64,000 nt of DNA, taken from contig NZ_PUIC01000017.1 of the NCBI RefSeq assembly GCF_022750545.1, positions 45,302-109,301 of the forward strand, read 5' to 3'. The notes under the pieces are model-generated. The model worked only from the letters and a program-made list of their open reading frames with translations. It had not been told where the DNA came from and ran no database searches. Positions 22,022-32,396 of this stretch are shown here, one piece after another. Numbering within the stretch: the first letter of the stretch is position 1; every line of letters starts with the position of its first letter. The position numbers were made by a program, and so were the translations under genes. This DNA comes from Caulobacter sp. CCUG 60055 (GTDB taxonomy: Bacteria; Pseudomonadota; Alphaproteobacteria; Caulobacterales; Caulobacteraceae).

Positions 22022-24784
22022 GTGACAGACGACACGACCATTCCCCCGGGCGACGGCCGCCCCGACGGCGTCCCTGGACGCGGCGTCGCCCCCATCGCCA
22101 TCGAGGACGAACTGAGGCGTTCGTACCTCGACTACGCCATGAGCGTGATCGTCAGCCGCGCCCTGCCGGACGCGCGCGACGGGCTGAAGCCGGTCCACCG
22201 GCGCATCCTCTATTCGATGAACGACCTGGGCATGACGCCCGACAAGTCGTACTCGAAGTCCGCCCGCGTGGTCGGCGACGTCATCGGTCGTCTGCACCCG
22301 CACGGGGACCAGTCGGTCTATGACGCCTTGGTGCGCATGGCCCAGCAGTTCTCGATGGGCCTGCTGCTGGTCGACGGCCAGGGCAACTTCGGCTCGGTGG
22401 ACGGCGACCCGCCGGCCGCCATGCGTTACACCGAAAGCCGCATGACCAAGGCGGCGACGGCGCTGCTGGCCGATATCGACCGCGACACCGTCGACTTCCA
22501 GGACAATTACGACGGCAAGGAACTGGAGCCGGTCGTCCTGCCGGCGCGGATTCCGAACCTGCTCGTCAACGGCGCCGGCGGCATCGCCGTCGGCATGGCC
22601 ACCAACATCCCGCCGCACAATCTGGGCGAAGTGGTCGACGCCTGCGTGGCGGTGATCGACGACCCCGAGGTCGGCCTGGACGACCTGCTCGACCTCGTGC
22701 CGGGACCGGACTTCCCGACCGGCGGCGAGATCATCGGCCGCACCGGCGCACGCAACGCCCTGATGAGCGGCCGCGGCTCGGTGGTCATGCGCGGCACCGC
22801 GCGGATCGAGGAGATCCGCAAGGACCGCGAGGCGATCATCATCGACTCGATCCCCTACCAGGTGAACAAGGCCAGCCTCGTCGAGCGCGTGGCCGAGCTG
22901 GTGCGGGAAAAGCGCATCGAGGGCGTCGCCGACCTGCGCGACGAGAGCGACCGCGTCGGCATGCGCATCGTCATCGAGCTGAAGCGCGACGCCTCGGCCG
23001 AGGTGCTGCTCAACCAGCTCTACCGCTTCACCCCGCTGCAGACCTCGTTCGGGGTCAACATGCTGGCCCTGAACCGCGGCCGGCCCGAGCAGATGGGCCT
23101 GCGCCAGCTGATCGACTGCTTCGTCGAGTTCCGCGAAGAGGTGGTGGTCCGGCGGACCAAGTTCGAGCTGGGCAAGGCCCGCGACCGCGGCCATGTGCTG
23201 GTCGGTCTGGCCATCGCCGTCGCCAATATCGACGAGTTCATCCAGATCATCCGTTCGTCCAAGGACCCGGCCGAGGCGCGCGAGCGCCTGGTGAACCGCG
23301 ACTGGCCGGCCGGCGACATGATGCCCCTGGTGGACCTCATCGCCGATCCGCGCACGGTGCTGGTCGAAGGCGAGCGCATCCGCCTGACCGACGAGCAGGC
23401 GCGCGCCATCCTGGCCCTGACCCTGGCCCGCCTGACCGGCCTTGGCCGCGACGAGATTTTCGGCGAGGCCGAGGAGCTGGCCAAGGCCATCGCCGGCTAT
23501 CTCGAGATCCTGTCGTCGCGCGACAACATCATGCGGATCGTCCGCGACGAGCTGATCGAGGTGCGCGAGACCTTCGCCGTTCCGCGGCGGACCCAGATCG
23601 TCGAGGGCGACGCCGACGTCGAGGACGAGGACCTGATCGCCCGCGAGGACATGGTCATCACCGTCACGCACGGCGGCTATGTGAAGCGCACGGCGCTGGC
23701 CACCTACCGGACCCAGCATCGCGGCGGCAAGGGCCGCTCGGGCATGTCGACCAAGGACGAGGACGCCGTCACCCGCGTCTTCTCGGCCTCGACCCATGCG
23801 CCGGTGCTGTTCTTCTCGTCGGTGGGCAAGGTCTACAAGCTCAAGGTCTGGCGCCTGCCGCTGGGCACGCCGACATCGCGCGGCAAGGCCTGGGTCAACA
23901 TCCTGCCGATCGAGCCGGGCGACAGCATCACCTCGATCCTGCCGCTGCCCGAGGACGAAGCGACGTGGGACCGGCTGGACGTGATGTTCGCCACCCGGTC
24001 GGGCAATGTCCGCCGCAACAAGCTGTCCGACTTCGCCCAGATCAACCGGGCCGGCAAGATCGCCATGAAGCTGGATGAGGGCGACTCGATCATCGGCGTC
24101 GGCCTGTGCACCAACGACAACGACGTGCTGCTGACCACGGCGCTGGGCCGCTGCATTCGCTTCGCCGTCACCGACGTGCGGGTGTTCGCCGGCCGCGAGT
24201 CCACCGGCGTGCGCGGCGTGCGCCTGGCCGACGGCGACAGCGTCATCTCGATGGCCATCCTGCACGGCGTCGATGCGACGCCGGCCGAGCGGGCCGCCTA
24301 TCTCAAGCACGCCAACGCCATGCGCGCGGCGTCGGGCGAGGAGGTCGACGAGGCCGCCGTTCCCGACGAAGGCGAGGGCGAGGAGGAAGCCGGCGAGGCC
24401 GCCCTCAGCCCCGAGCGCATCGGCGAGCTGGGCGGGGCCGAGGAGTTCATCCTCACCGTCTCCACCGAGGGCTTCGGCAAGCGCACGTCGGCCTATGGCT
24501 ATCGGCGCACCGGCCGGGGCGGCCAGGGCATGCTGGCTCACGACCTGTCCAAGAAGGGCGGCCGCCTGGCGGCTTCGTTCCCGGTCGAGGACGGCGACGA
24601 GATTCTCCTGGTGACCGACGCGGGGCAGTTGATACGGTGCCCCGTCGCGCAAATCCGTGTTGCAGCGCGAAATACAAGTGGCGTAACCATCTTCCGCACG
24701 GCCGAGGACGAACACGTCGTTTCGGTCGAACGCCTTGCGGAAGCGGAAGGCGATGAGCAAGAGGGCGAGCAAGACGGCGCATAG
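22022..24784 (+). CDS. gyrA: DNA gyrase subunit A
   Basis: The 920-residue protein (GTG start at 22022) has the catalytic tyrosine in AAMRYTE (Tyr136) and the quinolone-pocket sequence [17 protein letters not shown] (residues 92-108). The GyrA box is QHRGGKG (about residue 563), followed by the beta-pinwheel C-terminal domain needed for negative supercoiling. The C-terminal domain carries an acidic insertion around residues 770-800 ([20 protein letters not shown]). The residue equivalent to E. coli Ser83 is Gln97 here. It acts with GyrB, not in this window. Confidence 0.98.
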   Translation: MTDDTTIPPGDGRPDGVPGRGVAPIAIEDELRRSYLDYAMSVIVSRALPDARDGLKPVHRRILYSMNDLGMTPDKSYSKSARVVGDVIGRLHPHGDQSVYDALVRMAQQFSMGLLLVDGQGNFGSVDGDPPAAMRYTESRMTKAATALLADIDRDTVDFQDNYDGKELEPVVLPARIPNLLVNGAGGIAVGMATNIPPHNLGEVVDACVAVIDDPEVGLDDLLDLVPGPDFPTGGEIIGRTGARNALMSGRGSVVMRGTARIEEIRKDREAIIIDSIPYQVNKASLVERVAELVREKRIEGVADLRDESDRVGMRIVIELKRDASAEVLLNQLYRFTPLQTSFGVNMLALNRGRPEQMGLRQLIDCFVEFREEVVVRRTKFELGKARDRGHVLVGLAIAVANIDEFIQIIRSSKDPAEARERLVNRDWPAGDMMPLVDLIADPRTVLVEGERIRLTDEQARAILALTLARLTGLGRDEIFGEAEELAKAIAGYLEILSSRDNIMRIVRDELIEVRETFAVPRRTQIVEGDADVEDEDLIAREDMVITVTHGGYVKRTALATYRTQHRGGKGRSGMSTKDEDAVTRVFSASTHAPVLFFSSVGKVYKLKVWRLPLGTPTSRGKAWVNILPIEPGDSITSILPLPEDEATWDRLDVMFATRSGNVRRNKLSDFAQINRAGKIAMKLDEGDSIIGVGLCTNDNDVLLTTALGRCIRFAVTDVRVFAGRESTGVRGVRLADGDSVISMAILHGVDATPAERAAYLKHANAMRAASGEEVDEAAVPDEGEGEEEAGEAALSPERIGELGGAEEFILTVSTEGFGKRTSAYGYRRTGRGGQGMLAHDLSKKGGRLAASFPVEDGDEILLVTDAGQLIRCPVAQIRVAARNTSGVTIFRTAEDEHVVSVERLAEAEGDEQEGEQDGA

Positions 24785-24830
24785 GCCGCGTCTCGTCCAA
24801 ACGTTGCTGCGGCGCAGACGGGGGAGGCAC

Positions 24831-25325
24831 ATGACGCGCGTCGGTCTTTATCCGGGAACGTTCGACCCGATCACCAACGGCCACATGGACATCATCGGCC
24901 GCGCCGTGAAGCTGGTCGACAAGCTGGTGATCGGCGTCGCCATCAACCGCGGCAAGGGGCCGCTGTTCTCGCTGGAAGAGCGGGTGGCGATCATCGAGGA
25001 AGAGACGGCGCATCTGCGGTCCCGGGCCGAGATCGTGGTCCACCCGTTCGACAACCTCCTGATGCACACCGCCCGCGAGGTCGGCGCCCAGATGATCATC
25101 CGCGGCCTGCGGGCGGTGGCCGACTTCGAATACGAATTCCAGATGACCGCCATGAACCAGCAGCTCGACCGCGAGATCGAGACCGTGTTCCTGATGGCCG
25201 ATCCCCGGCACCAGGCCATCGCCTCGCGGCTGGTCAAGGAGATCGTCCAGCTGGGCGGCGACGTCGCCAAGTTCGTCTCGCCCGGCGTGCAGGCGCGGCT
25301 GTTGCAGAAAGCCCGCAAGAGCTGA
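24831..25325 (+). CDS. coaD: Phosphopantetheine adenylyltransferase
   Basis: The 164-residue protein starts MTRVGLYPGTFDPITNGHMD, with the nucleotidyltransferase T/HxGH motif at residues 15-18. RGLRAVADFEYEFQMTAMN is the typical CoaD centre. It makes dephospho-CoA from 4'-phosphopantetheine and ATP, the penultimate CoA step. The ATG at 24831 has GGGGGAGG upstream; the longer frame begins inside the gyrA tail. The C-terminal motif reads IASRLVKE in place of the ISSSxVRE of E. coli. Confidence 0.95.
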   Translation: MTRVGLYPGTFDPITNGHMDIIGRAVKLVDKLVIGVAINRGKGPLFSLEERVAIIEEETAHLRSRAEIVVHPFDNLLMHTAREVGAQMIIRGLRAVADFEYEFQMTAMNQQLDREIETVFLMADPRHQAIASRLVKEIVQLGGDVAKFVSPGVQARLLQKARKS

Positions 25326-25411
25326 TCGGCCGGGGCCGCAAAAACGCCTTCAGCGTGCGGCAACGGGCCGCCTATCGTCTTCCTCTCCTGCCTCAAGGAC
25401 CAGCTTTGTTC

Positions 25412-26278
25412 ATGCGATCCGCCCTGCTGTTGACCGCCGCCGTCCTGGCGGCGGCCTCGTCGGCCCAGGCCGCGCCCAAGAAGGCGTCCGCGCCGCCGTC
25501 CGCCGCCGCCGCCGGCCCCTCGGCGGCGGACTGGCGCTCGCCCGATCCGCAGAACCTGCTGGTGATCGACACCAACCAGGGCCGCATCGTCGTCGAGCTG
25601 TCGCCGGAGCTGGCGCCCAACCACGTCGCCCGCATCCAGGAACTGACCCGCCAGCATTTCTACGACGGCCTGACCTTCTTCCGGGTCATCGAAGATTTCA
25701 TGGACCAGACCGGCGATCCGCAGAACACCGGCGAGGGCGGCTCCAAGCTGCCCGATCTGGAGCCGGAGTTCGCCTTCAAGCGCGGCGCGGCCACCCCCTT
25801 CGTCCCGGTCGGCGCGGCCGGCGCGCTGGAGAGCGGCTTCGTCGGCTCGGTCCCGGCCCGCAGCCAGCCCTCGGCGCTGATGGCCCTGACGGCGACGGGC
25901 GAGGTGCAGGCCTGGGGCGTGTTCTGCCCGGGCGTCGCCGGCATGGCCCGCGCCCAGGCGCCCGGCTCGGCCAACAGCCAGTTCTTCCTGATGCGCGGCT
26001 TCAGCCAGCAGCTGGAGCGCAACTACACGGTCTGGGGCCGGGTGATCTCGGGGCTCGACGTGGTGCGCAAGATCAAGGCCGGCGAGCCGGTTCCGCAGCC
26101 GCAGGACAAGATGGTCCAGGTGCGCCTGCTGGCCGACATCCCCGAGAAGGAACGCCCCAAGGTCCAGGTGCTGGATACGCGCAGCGCCTATTTCAGGCAG
26201 TTGGTCGAGGCGGCGAAGCACGCCAAGGGCGACGGCTTCAGCGTTTGCGACGTCGACCTGCCCGCGCAGGTGAAGTGA
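25412..26278 (+). CDS. Exported cyclophilin-type peptidyl-prolyl isomerase (copy 1)
   Basis: The 288-residue protein has a signal peptide (MRSALLLTAAVLAAASSAQA), an Ala/Pro linker, then a cyclophilin domain: HFYDGLTFFRVIEDFMDQTGDPQNTG carries the catalytic Arg, and GSANSQFFLMRGF the substrate groove. Between them is an insertion of about 60 residues absent from minimal cyclophilins. It probably folds periplasmic proteins. The stop overlaps the start of a second, homologous gene (TGATG), so the two are translationally coupled. Confidence 0.88.
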   Translation: MRSALLLTAAVLAAASSAQAAPKKASAPPSAAAAGPSAADWRSPDPQNLLVIDTNQGRIVVELSPELAPNHVARIQELTRQHFYDGLTFFRVIEDFMDQTGDPQNTGEGGSKLPDLEPEFAFKRGAATPFVPVGAAGALESGFVGSVPARSQPSALMALTATGEVQAWGVFCPGVAGMARAQAPGSANSQFFLMRGFSQQLERNYTVWGRVISGLDVVRKIKAGEPVPQPQDKMVQVRLLADIPEKERPKVQVLDTRSAYFRQLVEAAKHAKGDGFSVCDVDLPAQVK

Positions 26279-27144
26279 TGCGGCGGGCCGTCGCCGCCGG
26301 TCTCGCGGGGGTCGGCGCGATGGCGCTTGGCCTGCTGGGGCCCGGCCTTTCCAGCCCGGCCCTGGCGGCGGCCGCGGCCGCGACGGCGACGGCGGACTGG
26401 CGCGCGCCCGACCCGCAGAACGTGCTGGTCGTCGACACCGACAAGGGCCGGGTGCTGGTCGAGATGGTTCCCGAGGCGGCGCCCGCCCATGTCGAGCGCC
26501 TGCGCGCCCTGGCTCGCGCCGGCTTCTACGACGGGCGGACGTTCTTTCGCGTGATCGACCGGTTCATGGCCCAGACCGGCGATCCCAAGGACACCGGCGA
26601 GGGCGGTTCCGACAAGCCCGACCTCAAGGGCGAGTTCACCTGGCGGCGCGGCACCGACAGCGGTTTCGTCGCCTTCGCCCATCCCATGGGGGCCGATCTC
26701 GGCTTTGTCGGGCCGATGCCGGCGGTCAGCCAGGGCTGGGACTACGCGTCGATGACCGCCGACCACAAGGTCGCGGCCTGGGGAACCTACTGCCCCGGCG
26801 TGCTCGGCATGGCGCGCGACGAGGGGCCCGACACCGCCAACAGCCAGTTCTTCCTGATGCGGCAGGCCTATCCGTCGCTGGACAAACGCTACACCGCCTT
26901 CGGACGGGTGATCTTCGGCCTCGACGTGGTCCGGGCGATCAAGACCGGCGAGCCGGTGGCGGCGCCGCAGGACAGGATGCTCAAGGTCCGTGTCCTGGCC
27001 GACATCCCGGCCGGCGAGCGCCCGCGGATCGAAGTGCTCGATCCGCGGGGCGCCGCCTTCGCGGCCTTGGCGGCCAAGGCCCGCGCGGCCAGGGGCGCCG
27101 ACTTCTCGGTCTGCGACATCGAAGTTCCGGTCCGGGTGAAGTAG
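26278..27144 (+). CDS. Exported cyclophilin-type peptidyl-prolyl isomerase (copy 2)
   Basis: It is exactly as long as its upstream neighbour (288 residues) and shows the same order of signal peptide, ADWRAPDPQNVLVVDT start, catalytic FYDGRTFFRVIDRFMAQTGDP and groove TANSQFFLMRQ. The C-terminus ends FSVCDIEVPVRVK, matching FSVCDVDLPAQVK in copy 1. The pair therefore arose by tandem duplication and has since diverged. The start ATG overlaps the previous stop. Expected in the periplasm. Confidence 0.88.
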   Translation: MRRAVAAGLAGVGAMALGLLGPGLSSPALAAAAAATATADWRAPDPQNVLVVDTDKGRVLVEMVPEAAPAHVERLRALARAGFYDGRTFFRVIDRFMAQTGDPKDTGEGGSDKPDLKGEFTWRRGTDSGFVAFAHPMGADLGFVGPMPAVSQGWDYASMTADHKVAAWGTYCPGVLGMARDEGPDTANSQFFLMRQAYPSLDKRYTAFGRVIFGLDVVRAIKTGEPVAAPQDRMLKVRVLADIPAGERPRIEVLDPRGAAFAALAAKARAARGADFSVCDIEVPVRVK

Positions 27145-27160
27145 GCGCGCCGCGTCGCGC

Positions 27161-27604
27161 CTAGGCGACCGGGTGGACCAGGCGGAAGCCGACCCCGAAG
27201 CGGTTCCAGGCGTTGATCGTGGCTATGGCCAGGGTCAGGTTGACCACCTCGGCCTGCGAGAACTGGGCCGTGACCGCCTCATAGACCTCGTCGGGCGCGT
27301 GGCTTTCGGCCAGCAGGGTCAGGGCCTCGGTCCAGGCCAGGGCGGCGCGCTCGCGCGCGCTGTACACCGGCGATTCCCGCCAGGCGCTGAGCATGTACAG
27401 CCGCTGCTCGGTCTCGCCGTCGGCGCGGGCCTCCTTGGCGTGCATGTCGACGCAATAGGCGCAGCCGTTCAGTTGCGAGGCGCGGGTCTTGATCAGGTGC
27501 AGCAGCGAATGCTCCAGCCCCGAGGCGCGGACATGCGCCTCCAGCGCCATCATCGGCTTGAAGGCTTCGGGAGCGACGGCGTGGGCGTCGAGACGGGCTT
27601 GCAT
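27161..27604 (-). CDS. Carboxymuconolactone decarboxylase-family (AhpD-like) protein
   Basis: The 147-residue protein has the AhpD-type redox motif CAYCVDMH (CxxC plus His) in NGCAYCVDMHAKEAR, and the family run LAWTEALTLL. Such proteins act as alkylhydroperoxidase-like reductases; the short single-domain type is usually annotated only by family. Start: GAGG lies 6 bases before the ATG at 27604, a better fit than the ATG at 27610 (MTMQAR). Confidence 0.82.
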   Translation of the reverse strand: MQARLDAHAVAPEAFKPMMALEAHVRASGLEHSLLHLIKTRASQLNGCAYCVDMHAKEARADGETEQRLYMLSAWRESPVYSARERAALAWTEALTLLAESHAPDEVYEAVTAQFSQAEVVNLTLAIATINAWNRFGVGFRLVHPVA

Positions 27605-27807
27605 GGTCATCCTCGTTTGTCTTGCGGCCGGGGCGGGGCGGCCGTCACGACAAGGACGAGGCGGGCGCGGGCGGTGTGACATCGGCCGGCGGCGAGGCGC
27701 GGATTTTCCGCGCCGCGTTTTGTCGGCGCCGGCCGCGCCGGGGCGTCCTTGGCTCGAGCGCCGCGATCGCCGATGATGGACGGCGGCCTCGATGAGGGAG
27801 CAAGACG

Positions 27808-28146
27808 ATGAAGACCTTCCTGGCCCTTTACATGGGCTCGCCGAACATGGCGGCGGCGATCCCGGACCTCAGCGACGAGACCAAGAGCGCCGGCATCGCC
27901 GCCTGGGGCGCCTGGATGCGCCAGCACGCCGACGCCGTGGTCGAGACCGGCGGCCCGCTCGGCCGCACCAAGAAGATATCGCCGGCGGGCGTCGCCGATT
28001 TCCGCAACGCCGTCACCGGCTATGTGGTCGTGCGCGCCGAGACCATCGACGCCGCCGCCGCGATGTTCGTTGACCATCCCCACTTCGCCATCTTCCCTGG
28101 CGACAGCGTCGAGGTGGTCGAGCAACTGCCGATTCCGGCGGGCTGA
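27808..28146 (+). CDS. YCII-related protein
   Basis: The 112-residue protein starts MKTFLALYMG and contains WGAWMRQHADAVVETGGPLG and VRAETIDAAAAMFVDHPHF, the pattern of the YCII-related (dimeric alpha-beta barrel) family, with a conserved His/Asp near the active cleft. Function is uncertain. The strong GGAGCAAGACG upstream supports the start. It may share a transcript with the GFA-family gene 49 bases downstream. Confidence 0.78.
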   Translation: MKTFLALYMGSPNMAAAIPDLSDETKSAGIAAWGAWMRQHADAVVETGGPLGRTKKISPAGVADFRNAVTGYVVVRAETIDAAAAMFVDHPHFAIFPGDSVEVVEQLPIPAG

Positions 28147-28195
28147 GCGGTCCGCCGGCCCCGGACGGAGCGGGCGAGCGCGAAAGGAGGGGGCG

Positions 28196-28597
28196 ATGCT
28201 GACGGGAGCCTGCCACTGCGGGGCCTGCCGCTGGATCATCGAAGGCGACCCAGGTCCCGCCACGGCGTGCAACTGCACGCTCTGCCGCCGCTATGGGGCG
28301 CTCTGGGCCTATGACTACGAGGGCGGACGCATGCGCCTCGACGGCGAGGCCTCGGCCTATGTCCGCCAGGGCAAGGCCGACCCCGCCCTCGAAATCCGCT
28401 TCTGCCCGACCTGCGGCTGCGTCCTGTGCTGGCGCGGCCTGCGGATCGACGCGGAAGGACGCCGTCGCATGGCGGTCAATCTGCGCCTGGCCGATCCCGA
28501 GGCCGTGGCCGATCTTCCCATCGATCACTTCGACGGCCTCGACACCTTCGACGACCTGCCGCGCGATGGGCGCTGCGTTCGCGATCTGTGGTTCTAA
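28196..28597 (+). CDS. GFA-family zinc protein
   Basis: The 133-residue protein begins MLTGACHCGACRW and has a second CNCTLCRR and a third CPTCGC cluster, together the zinc sites of the glutathione-dependent formaldehyde-activating (GFA/CENP-V) fold. The actual reaction is usually unproven for these small members. An AAAGGAGG ribosome-binding site fixes the ATG at 28196. Confidence 0.85.
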   Translation: MLTGACHCGACRWIIEGDPGPATACNCTLCRRYGALWAYDYEGGRMRLDGEASAYVRQGKADPALEIRFCPTCGCVLCWRGLRIDAEGRRRMAVNLRLADPEAVADLPIDHFDGLDTFDDLPRDGRCVRDLWF

Positions 28598-28723
28598 ATC
28601 CTTGGTTCTAAAGGAAAGGCCCTAGGCGCGGCCCCGTTGCCGGAAAACTCGAGCCCCGGGGTTCCAGCCGGCGGGCGTCCGGTCTAGAACGCCTGCCAAC
28701 GATCCAGAATGGAGAGCCGACCC

Positions 28724-29191
28724 ATGGCCGCCGATCCCGAAAACACCCTGATCATGACCCTTGAAGGCGGCCCGGTGACGATCCGCCTGCGTCCCGACCT
28801 GGCCCCCGGCCACGTCGAGCGCATCAAGGAGCTGTCGCGCGAAGGCTTCTATGACGGCGTGGTCTTCCACCGCGTCATCCCCGGCTTCATGGCCCAGGGC
28901 GGCGACCCGACCGGCACCGGCTCCGGCGGCTCGGAAAAGCCGAACCTCAAGGCCGAGTTCAACGACGAACCCCACGTGCGCGGCGTCTGCTCGATGGCCC
29001 GCACGCCGAACCCCAACTCGGCCAACAGCCAGTTCTTCATCTGCTTCGACGACGCCACCTTCCTCGACCGCCAGTACACCGTGTGGGGCGAAGTGGTCGA
29101 AGGCATGGACCTGATCGATGCGCTGCCCAAGGGCGAGCCGCCGCGCGAGCCGGGCAAGATCGTCTCGATGCGGGTCGCCGCCGACGCCTGA
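28724..29191 (+). CDS. ppiB: Cytoplasmic peptidyl-prolyl isomerase
   Basis: The 155-residue single-domain cyclophilin has no signal peptide. It carries FYDGVVFHRVIPGFMAQGGDP with the catalytic Arg, and NSANSQFFICFDDATFLD. The start at MAADPEN (28724) has GGAGAG about 8 bases upstream. It catalyses cis-trans isomerisation of prolyl bonds in newly made proteins. It is the third cyclophilin gene within 4 kb, and closer to canonical PpiB than the two exported ones. Confidence 0.92.
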   Translation: MAADPENTLIMTLEGGPVTIRLRPDLAPGHVERIKELSREGFYDGVVFHRVIPGFMAQGGDPTGTGSGGSEKPNLKAEFNDEPHVRGVCSMARTPNPNSANSQFFICFDDATFLDRQYTVWGEVVEGMDLIDALPKGEPPREPGKIVSMRVAADA

Positions 29192-29293
29192 CCCGGCGAA
29201 GCCGCGCGCATGACGGCGGCGTCGGCCCTCGCCCTCGGGGCGAGACGCCGCGCCGGCCGTCGGCTTGCGCCAGGACGGCGTTGAACTGACCCG

Positions 29294-30388
29294 ATGCAGC
29301 TTTCCGAATTCGACTTCGATCTTCCCGACGACCGCATCGCCCTGCGCCCGGCCGAGCCGCGCGACGCGGCGCGTCTCCTGGTGGTGCGTCCCGGCGCGAC
29401 GCCTCAGGACCACGTCGTCCGCGAACTGCCGGACTTCCTGCGTCCCGGCGACGCCCTGGTGTTCAACGACACGCGGGTGATCCCGGCCCGGCTGAACGGC
29501 CTGCGCGCCGGCCGCACGGAAGGCGGCGGCGACGGCTCGCCGGTGGCGGTCGAGGCCACCCTGCATCGACGCCTGTCGCCGAGCAGCTGGTCCGCCTTCA
29601 TGAAGCCCGGCAAGCGGCTCAAGGTCGGCGACCGGGTCGCCTTCGCCGGGACCACCGATCGCGCCTGCCTGCTCAACGCCCTCGACGCCGTCGTGGCCGA
29701 GAAGGGCGAGGGCGGCGAGGTGGTGCTGTCGTTCGACCTCGCCGGTCCCGACCTCGACATGGCCATCGCCGAGCACGGCCTGATGCCGCTGCCGCCCTAT
29801 ATCGCCGCCAAGCGGGGCGAGGACGAGCGCGACCGCAGCGACTACCAGACCGTCTACGCCCGCGAGGACGGCTCGGTCGCCGCGCCCACCGCCGGCCTGC
29901 ACTTCACGCCCGACCTGCTGGAGCGGTTGAAGGCCAAGGGCGTGTCGCTGCACTTCGTCACCCTGCATGTCGGCGCCGGCACCTTCCTGCCGGTCAAGAC
30001 CGAGGTGGTGGCCGAGCACCGCATGCACGCCGAGTTCGGCGAGGTGAGCGCGAAGACCGCCGAGGCCCTCAACGCCGTGCGCGCGGCTGGCGGCCGGATC
30101 GTCTGCGTCGGCACCACCTCGGCGCGGCTTCTGGAGAGCGCGGCGGGCGAGGACCGGGTGATCCGGCCGTTCGCCGACGAGACCGCGATCTTCATCACCC
30201 CCGGCTACCGGTTCCGGGCCGCCGACATGCTGATGACCAACTTCCACCTGCCGAAGTCGACCCTGTTCATGCTGGTCAGCGCCTTCGCCGGGATGGAGAC
30301 CATGCGCGAAGCCTATCGCCACGCCATCGAGGGCGGCTATCGCTTCTATTCCTATGGCGACGCTTCCCTGCTATTCGCGGCGGCCTGA
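29294..30388 (+). CDS. queA: tRNA preQ1(34) S-adenosylmethionine ribosyltransferase-isomerase
   Basis: The 364-residue protein starts [24 protein letters not shown] and includes [23 protein letters not shown] and [10 protein letters not shown], all QueA signatures. It transfers and isomerises the ribosyl part of S-adenosylmethionine onto preQ1 in tRNA to give epoxyqueuosine. The stop overlaps the tgt start (TGATG), so the two queuosine genes are coupled. Confidence 0.97.
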   Translation: MQLSEFDFDLPDDRIALRPAEPRDAARLLVVRPGATPQDHVVRELPDFLRPGDALVFNDTRVIPARLNGLRAGRTEGGGDGSPVAVEATLHRRLSPSSWSAFMKPGKRLKVGDRVAFAGTTDRACLLNALDAVVAEKGEGGEVVLSFDLAGPDLDMAIAEHGLMPLPPYIAAKRGEDERDRSDYQTVYAREDGSVAAPTAGLHFTPDLLERLKAKGVSLHFVTLHVGAGTFLPVKTEVVAEHRMHAEFGEVSAKTAEALNAVRAAGGRIVCVGTTSARLLESAAGEDRVIRPFADETAIFITPGYRFRAADMLMTNFHLPKSTLFMLVSAFAGMETMREAYRHAIEGGYRFYSYGDASLLFAAA

Positions 30389-31512
30389 TGGCTTCCTTTC
30401 CGTTCAAGATCAACGCGACCGACGGCGCGGCGCGCACCGGCGTGCTGTCGACGCCGCGCGGCGACATCCGCACCCCCGCCTTCATGCCGGTCGGCACCGC
30501 CGGCACGGTCAAGGCTTTGACCGTCGATCAGGTCAAGCAGACCGGCGCCGACATCATCCTGGGCAACACCTATCACCTGATGCTGCGCCCCGGGGCCGAG
30601 CGGGTGGCGCGGCTGGGCGGCCTGCATCGGTTCATGCGCTGGGACAAGCCGATCCTGACCGACAGCGGCGGCTTCCAGGTCATGTCGCTGTCCAAGATCA
30701 GCAAGGTCACCGAGGACGCCGTCACCTTCGCCAGCCATATCGACGGCTCGCGCCACGTGCTGTCGCCGGAGCGGTCGATCCAGATCCAGGCCGACCTCCT
30801 GGGCAGCGACATCGTCATGCAGCTCGACGAGTGCGTGTCCTGGCCGGCCGAGGAGAAGCGGGCGCGCGAGGCGATGGAGCTGTCGGCCCGCTGGGGCGCG
30901 CGGTCCAAAGCGGCGTTCGGTCAGCGTGATACCCAGGCCCTGTTCGGCATCCAGCAGGGCTCGACCTTCCCGAACCTGCGCAGGGAATCGTCCGAACGGC
31001 TGATCGAGACCGGCTTCGACGGCTACGCCCTCGGCGGCCTGGCCGTGGGCGAGGGGCACGAGGCGATGTGCGAGGTGCTGGACTACGCGCCGGCTCTGCT
31101 GCCGGCCGACCGGCCGCGCTATCTGATGGGCGTCGGCAAGCCGATCGACCTCGTCGAGGCGGTGGCGCGGGGCGTCGACATGTTCGACTGCGTGCTGCCG
31201 ACCCGGTCGGGCCGCCATGGTCAGGCCTGGACCTGGGACGGGCCGATCAACCTCAAGGGCGCGCGCTTCGCCGAGGACGACACGCCGCTGGACCCGGATA
31301 GCGATTGCCCGGCCAGCCGCGGCTATTCCAAGGCCTATCTGCACCATCTGGTGAAGGCCGAGGAGATCCTGGGCCAGGTGCTGCTGTCCTGGCACAACAT
31401 CGCCTTCTTCCAGGCGCTGACGGCGGCCATGCGCGCGGCGGTGGCCGACGGCCGGTTCGAGGCGTTCCGGCGCGATTTCCGCGCCCGGCACCTGGCGGGC
31501 GTCAACGACTAG
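30388..31512 (+). CDS. tgt: tRNA-guanine transglycosylase, with altered zinc site
   Basis: The 374-residue enzyme exchanges guanine-34 for preQ1 in GUN tRNAs. The substrate Asp is in [12 protein letters not shown] (residue about 92) and the nucleophile in [13 protein letters not shown] (Asp about 267), both intact. The zinc motif, CxCxxC in E. coli, reads S305-D-C307-P-A-S310 here: two of three cysteines are serine, while the partner His in LLSWHN is kept. The adjacent YSKAYLHHL aligns clearly, so the change is not a misalignment. The 3' end overlaps the convergent lipoprotein gene by 11 bases. Confidence 0.95.
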   Translation: MASFPFKINATDGAARTGVLSTPRGDIRTPAFMPVGTAGTVKALTVDQVKQTGADIILGNTYHLMLRPGAERVARLGGLHRFMRWDKPILTDSGGFQVMSLSKISKVTEDAVTFASHIDGSRHVLSPERSIQIQADLLGSDIVMQLDECVSWPAEEKRAREAMELSARWGARSKAAFGQRDTQALFGIQQGSTFPNLRRESSERLIETGFDGYALGGLAVGEGHEAMCEVLDYAPALLPADRPRYLMGVGKPIDLVEAVARGVDMFDCVLPTRSGRHGQAWTWDGPINLKGARFAEDDTPLDPDSDCPASRGYSKAYLHHLVKAEEILGQVLLSWHNIAFFQALTAAMRAAVADGRFEAFRRDFRARHLAGVND

Positions 31513-32143
31513 GCGGACCGGGCGGCGGGGCGGGCGCGACCGTCGTCACGGCGGCGGGGGGCGTCTTGTCCGGATGCGGCGCGGGGACGGCGGCCAGGGC
31601 TTCGTTCGCGGGCGCCGACGGCGGCTTGCAGCCCTTCGACAGCCCGACGCCCTTCAGATAGGCGCGGCGCACGGTCCCCGCCGAGACCGCCTGCCGCACC
31701 AGCTTGTCGTGGCGCTCCGCGCCGGTCAGCCGGCGCACCCAGCCCCGGAACGGGATCAGGCCCTCGGCCGCGCCCTTCATGGCGTCGACCGCGAGGCCGC
31801 CGGCCGCCAGGGCGTCGCGATCGACGGCGTCGGCGTCCCTGGCCGGCTTCGGACGGTCGAGGTCGGCGCCAAGGGCGGCGTCCAGCGGCCCGATCTCGTC
31901 GGCCAGGGCCGCACAGCTCATCGATTTCGGCCGGGCGTAGGGCGCGTCGCGGGCGGCCAGCAGGGCCGGCGGGATCTTGGTGCGCAGCACGTTGATGTCG
32001 TGCAGGGGCGCGGCCACGGCGCCGCCGACCCCGTCCCTGGCCGTGTCGCCCGCGGTATGGGCGGCGTGCGCGCCCTGCTGGACGGTCTGGCTGGCGCAGC
32101 CGCCGATCACAAGCGCGTACAGACAGGCCGCGATCGTCCGCAT
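31502..32143 (-). CDS. Putative lipoprotein of unknown function
   Basis: The start [18 protein letters not shown] at 32143 gives a 213-residue protein with a clear lipobox (VIGGC, Cys about residue 16). Mid-protein cysteines occur in [16 protein letters not shown] and GLSKGCKPP, and the C-terminus is Pro/Ala-rich. [21 protein letters not shown] resembles a short helical segment seen in exported alphaproteobacterial lipoproteins. An 83-residue N-terminal extension in the same frame is unlikely coding. No function is assigned. Confidence 0.72.
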   Translation of the reverse strand: MRTIAACLYALVIGGCASQTVQQGAHAAHTAGDTARDGVGGAVAAPLHDINVLRTKIPPALLAARDAPYARPKSMSCAALADEIGPLDAALGADLDRPKPARDADAVDRDALAAGGLAVDAMKGAAEGLIPFRGWVRRLTGAERHDKLVRQAVSAGTVRRAYLKGVGLSKGCKPPSAPANEALAAVPAPHPDKTPPAAVTTVAPAPPPGPPSR

Positions 32144-32396
32144 GGAGCCCGGCTCCAGGATGGTTGCGCACGCCGCGTGGCCTCGCACATGCGGGGTCGG
32201 ACGAGGGGCCGCAACGCCAGGCGCCATTCTAAGCCCGGCCGGCCTGGGCGTCATCGGCGCGGCGGCTGCGGCGAAAGGTCCGACGGCGGGGGCGGCGGCT
32301 TGCTCCGGCCCGAGATTAGCCGGTTGCCGGGGCGGGACGCTGCGACTATGGTCCGCGCCGCTCTCCAAGGGCCGATTCACGCGGTTCTTCATGAGC

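Noticed and set aside
22019..24832. Minus-strand open frame opposite gyrA
   Set aside because: Mirror of gyrA codons, without conserved motifs.
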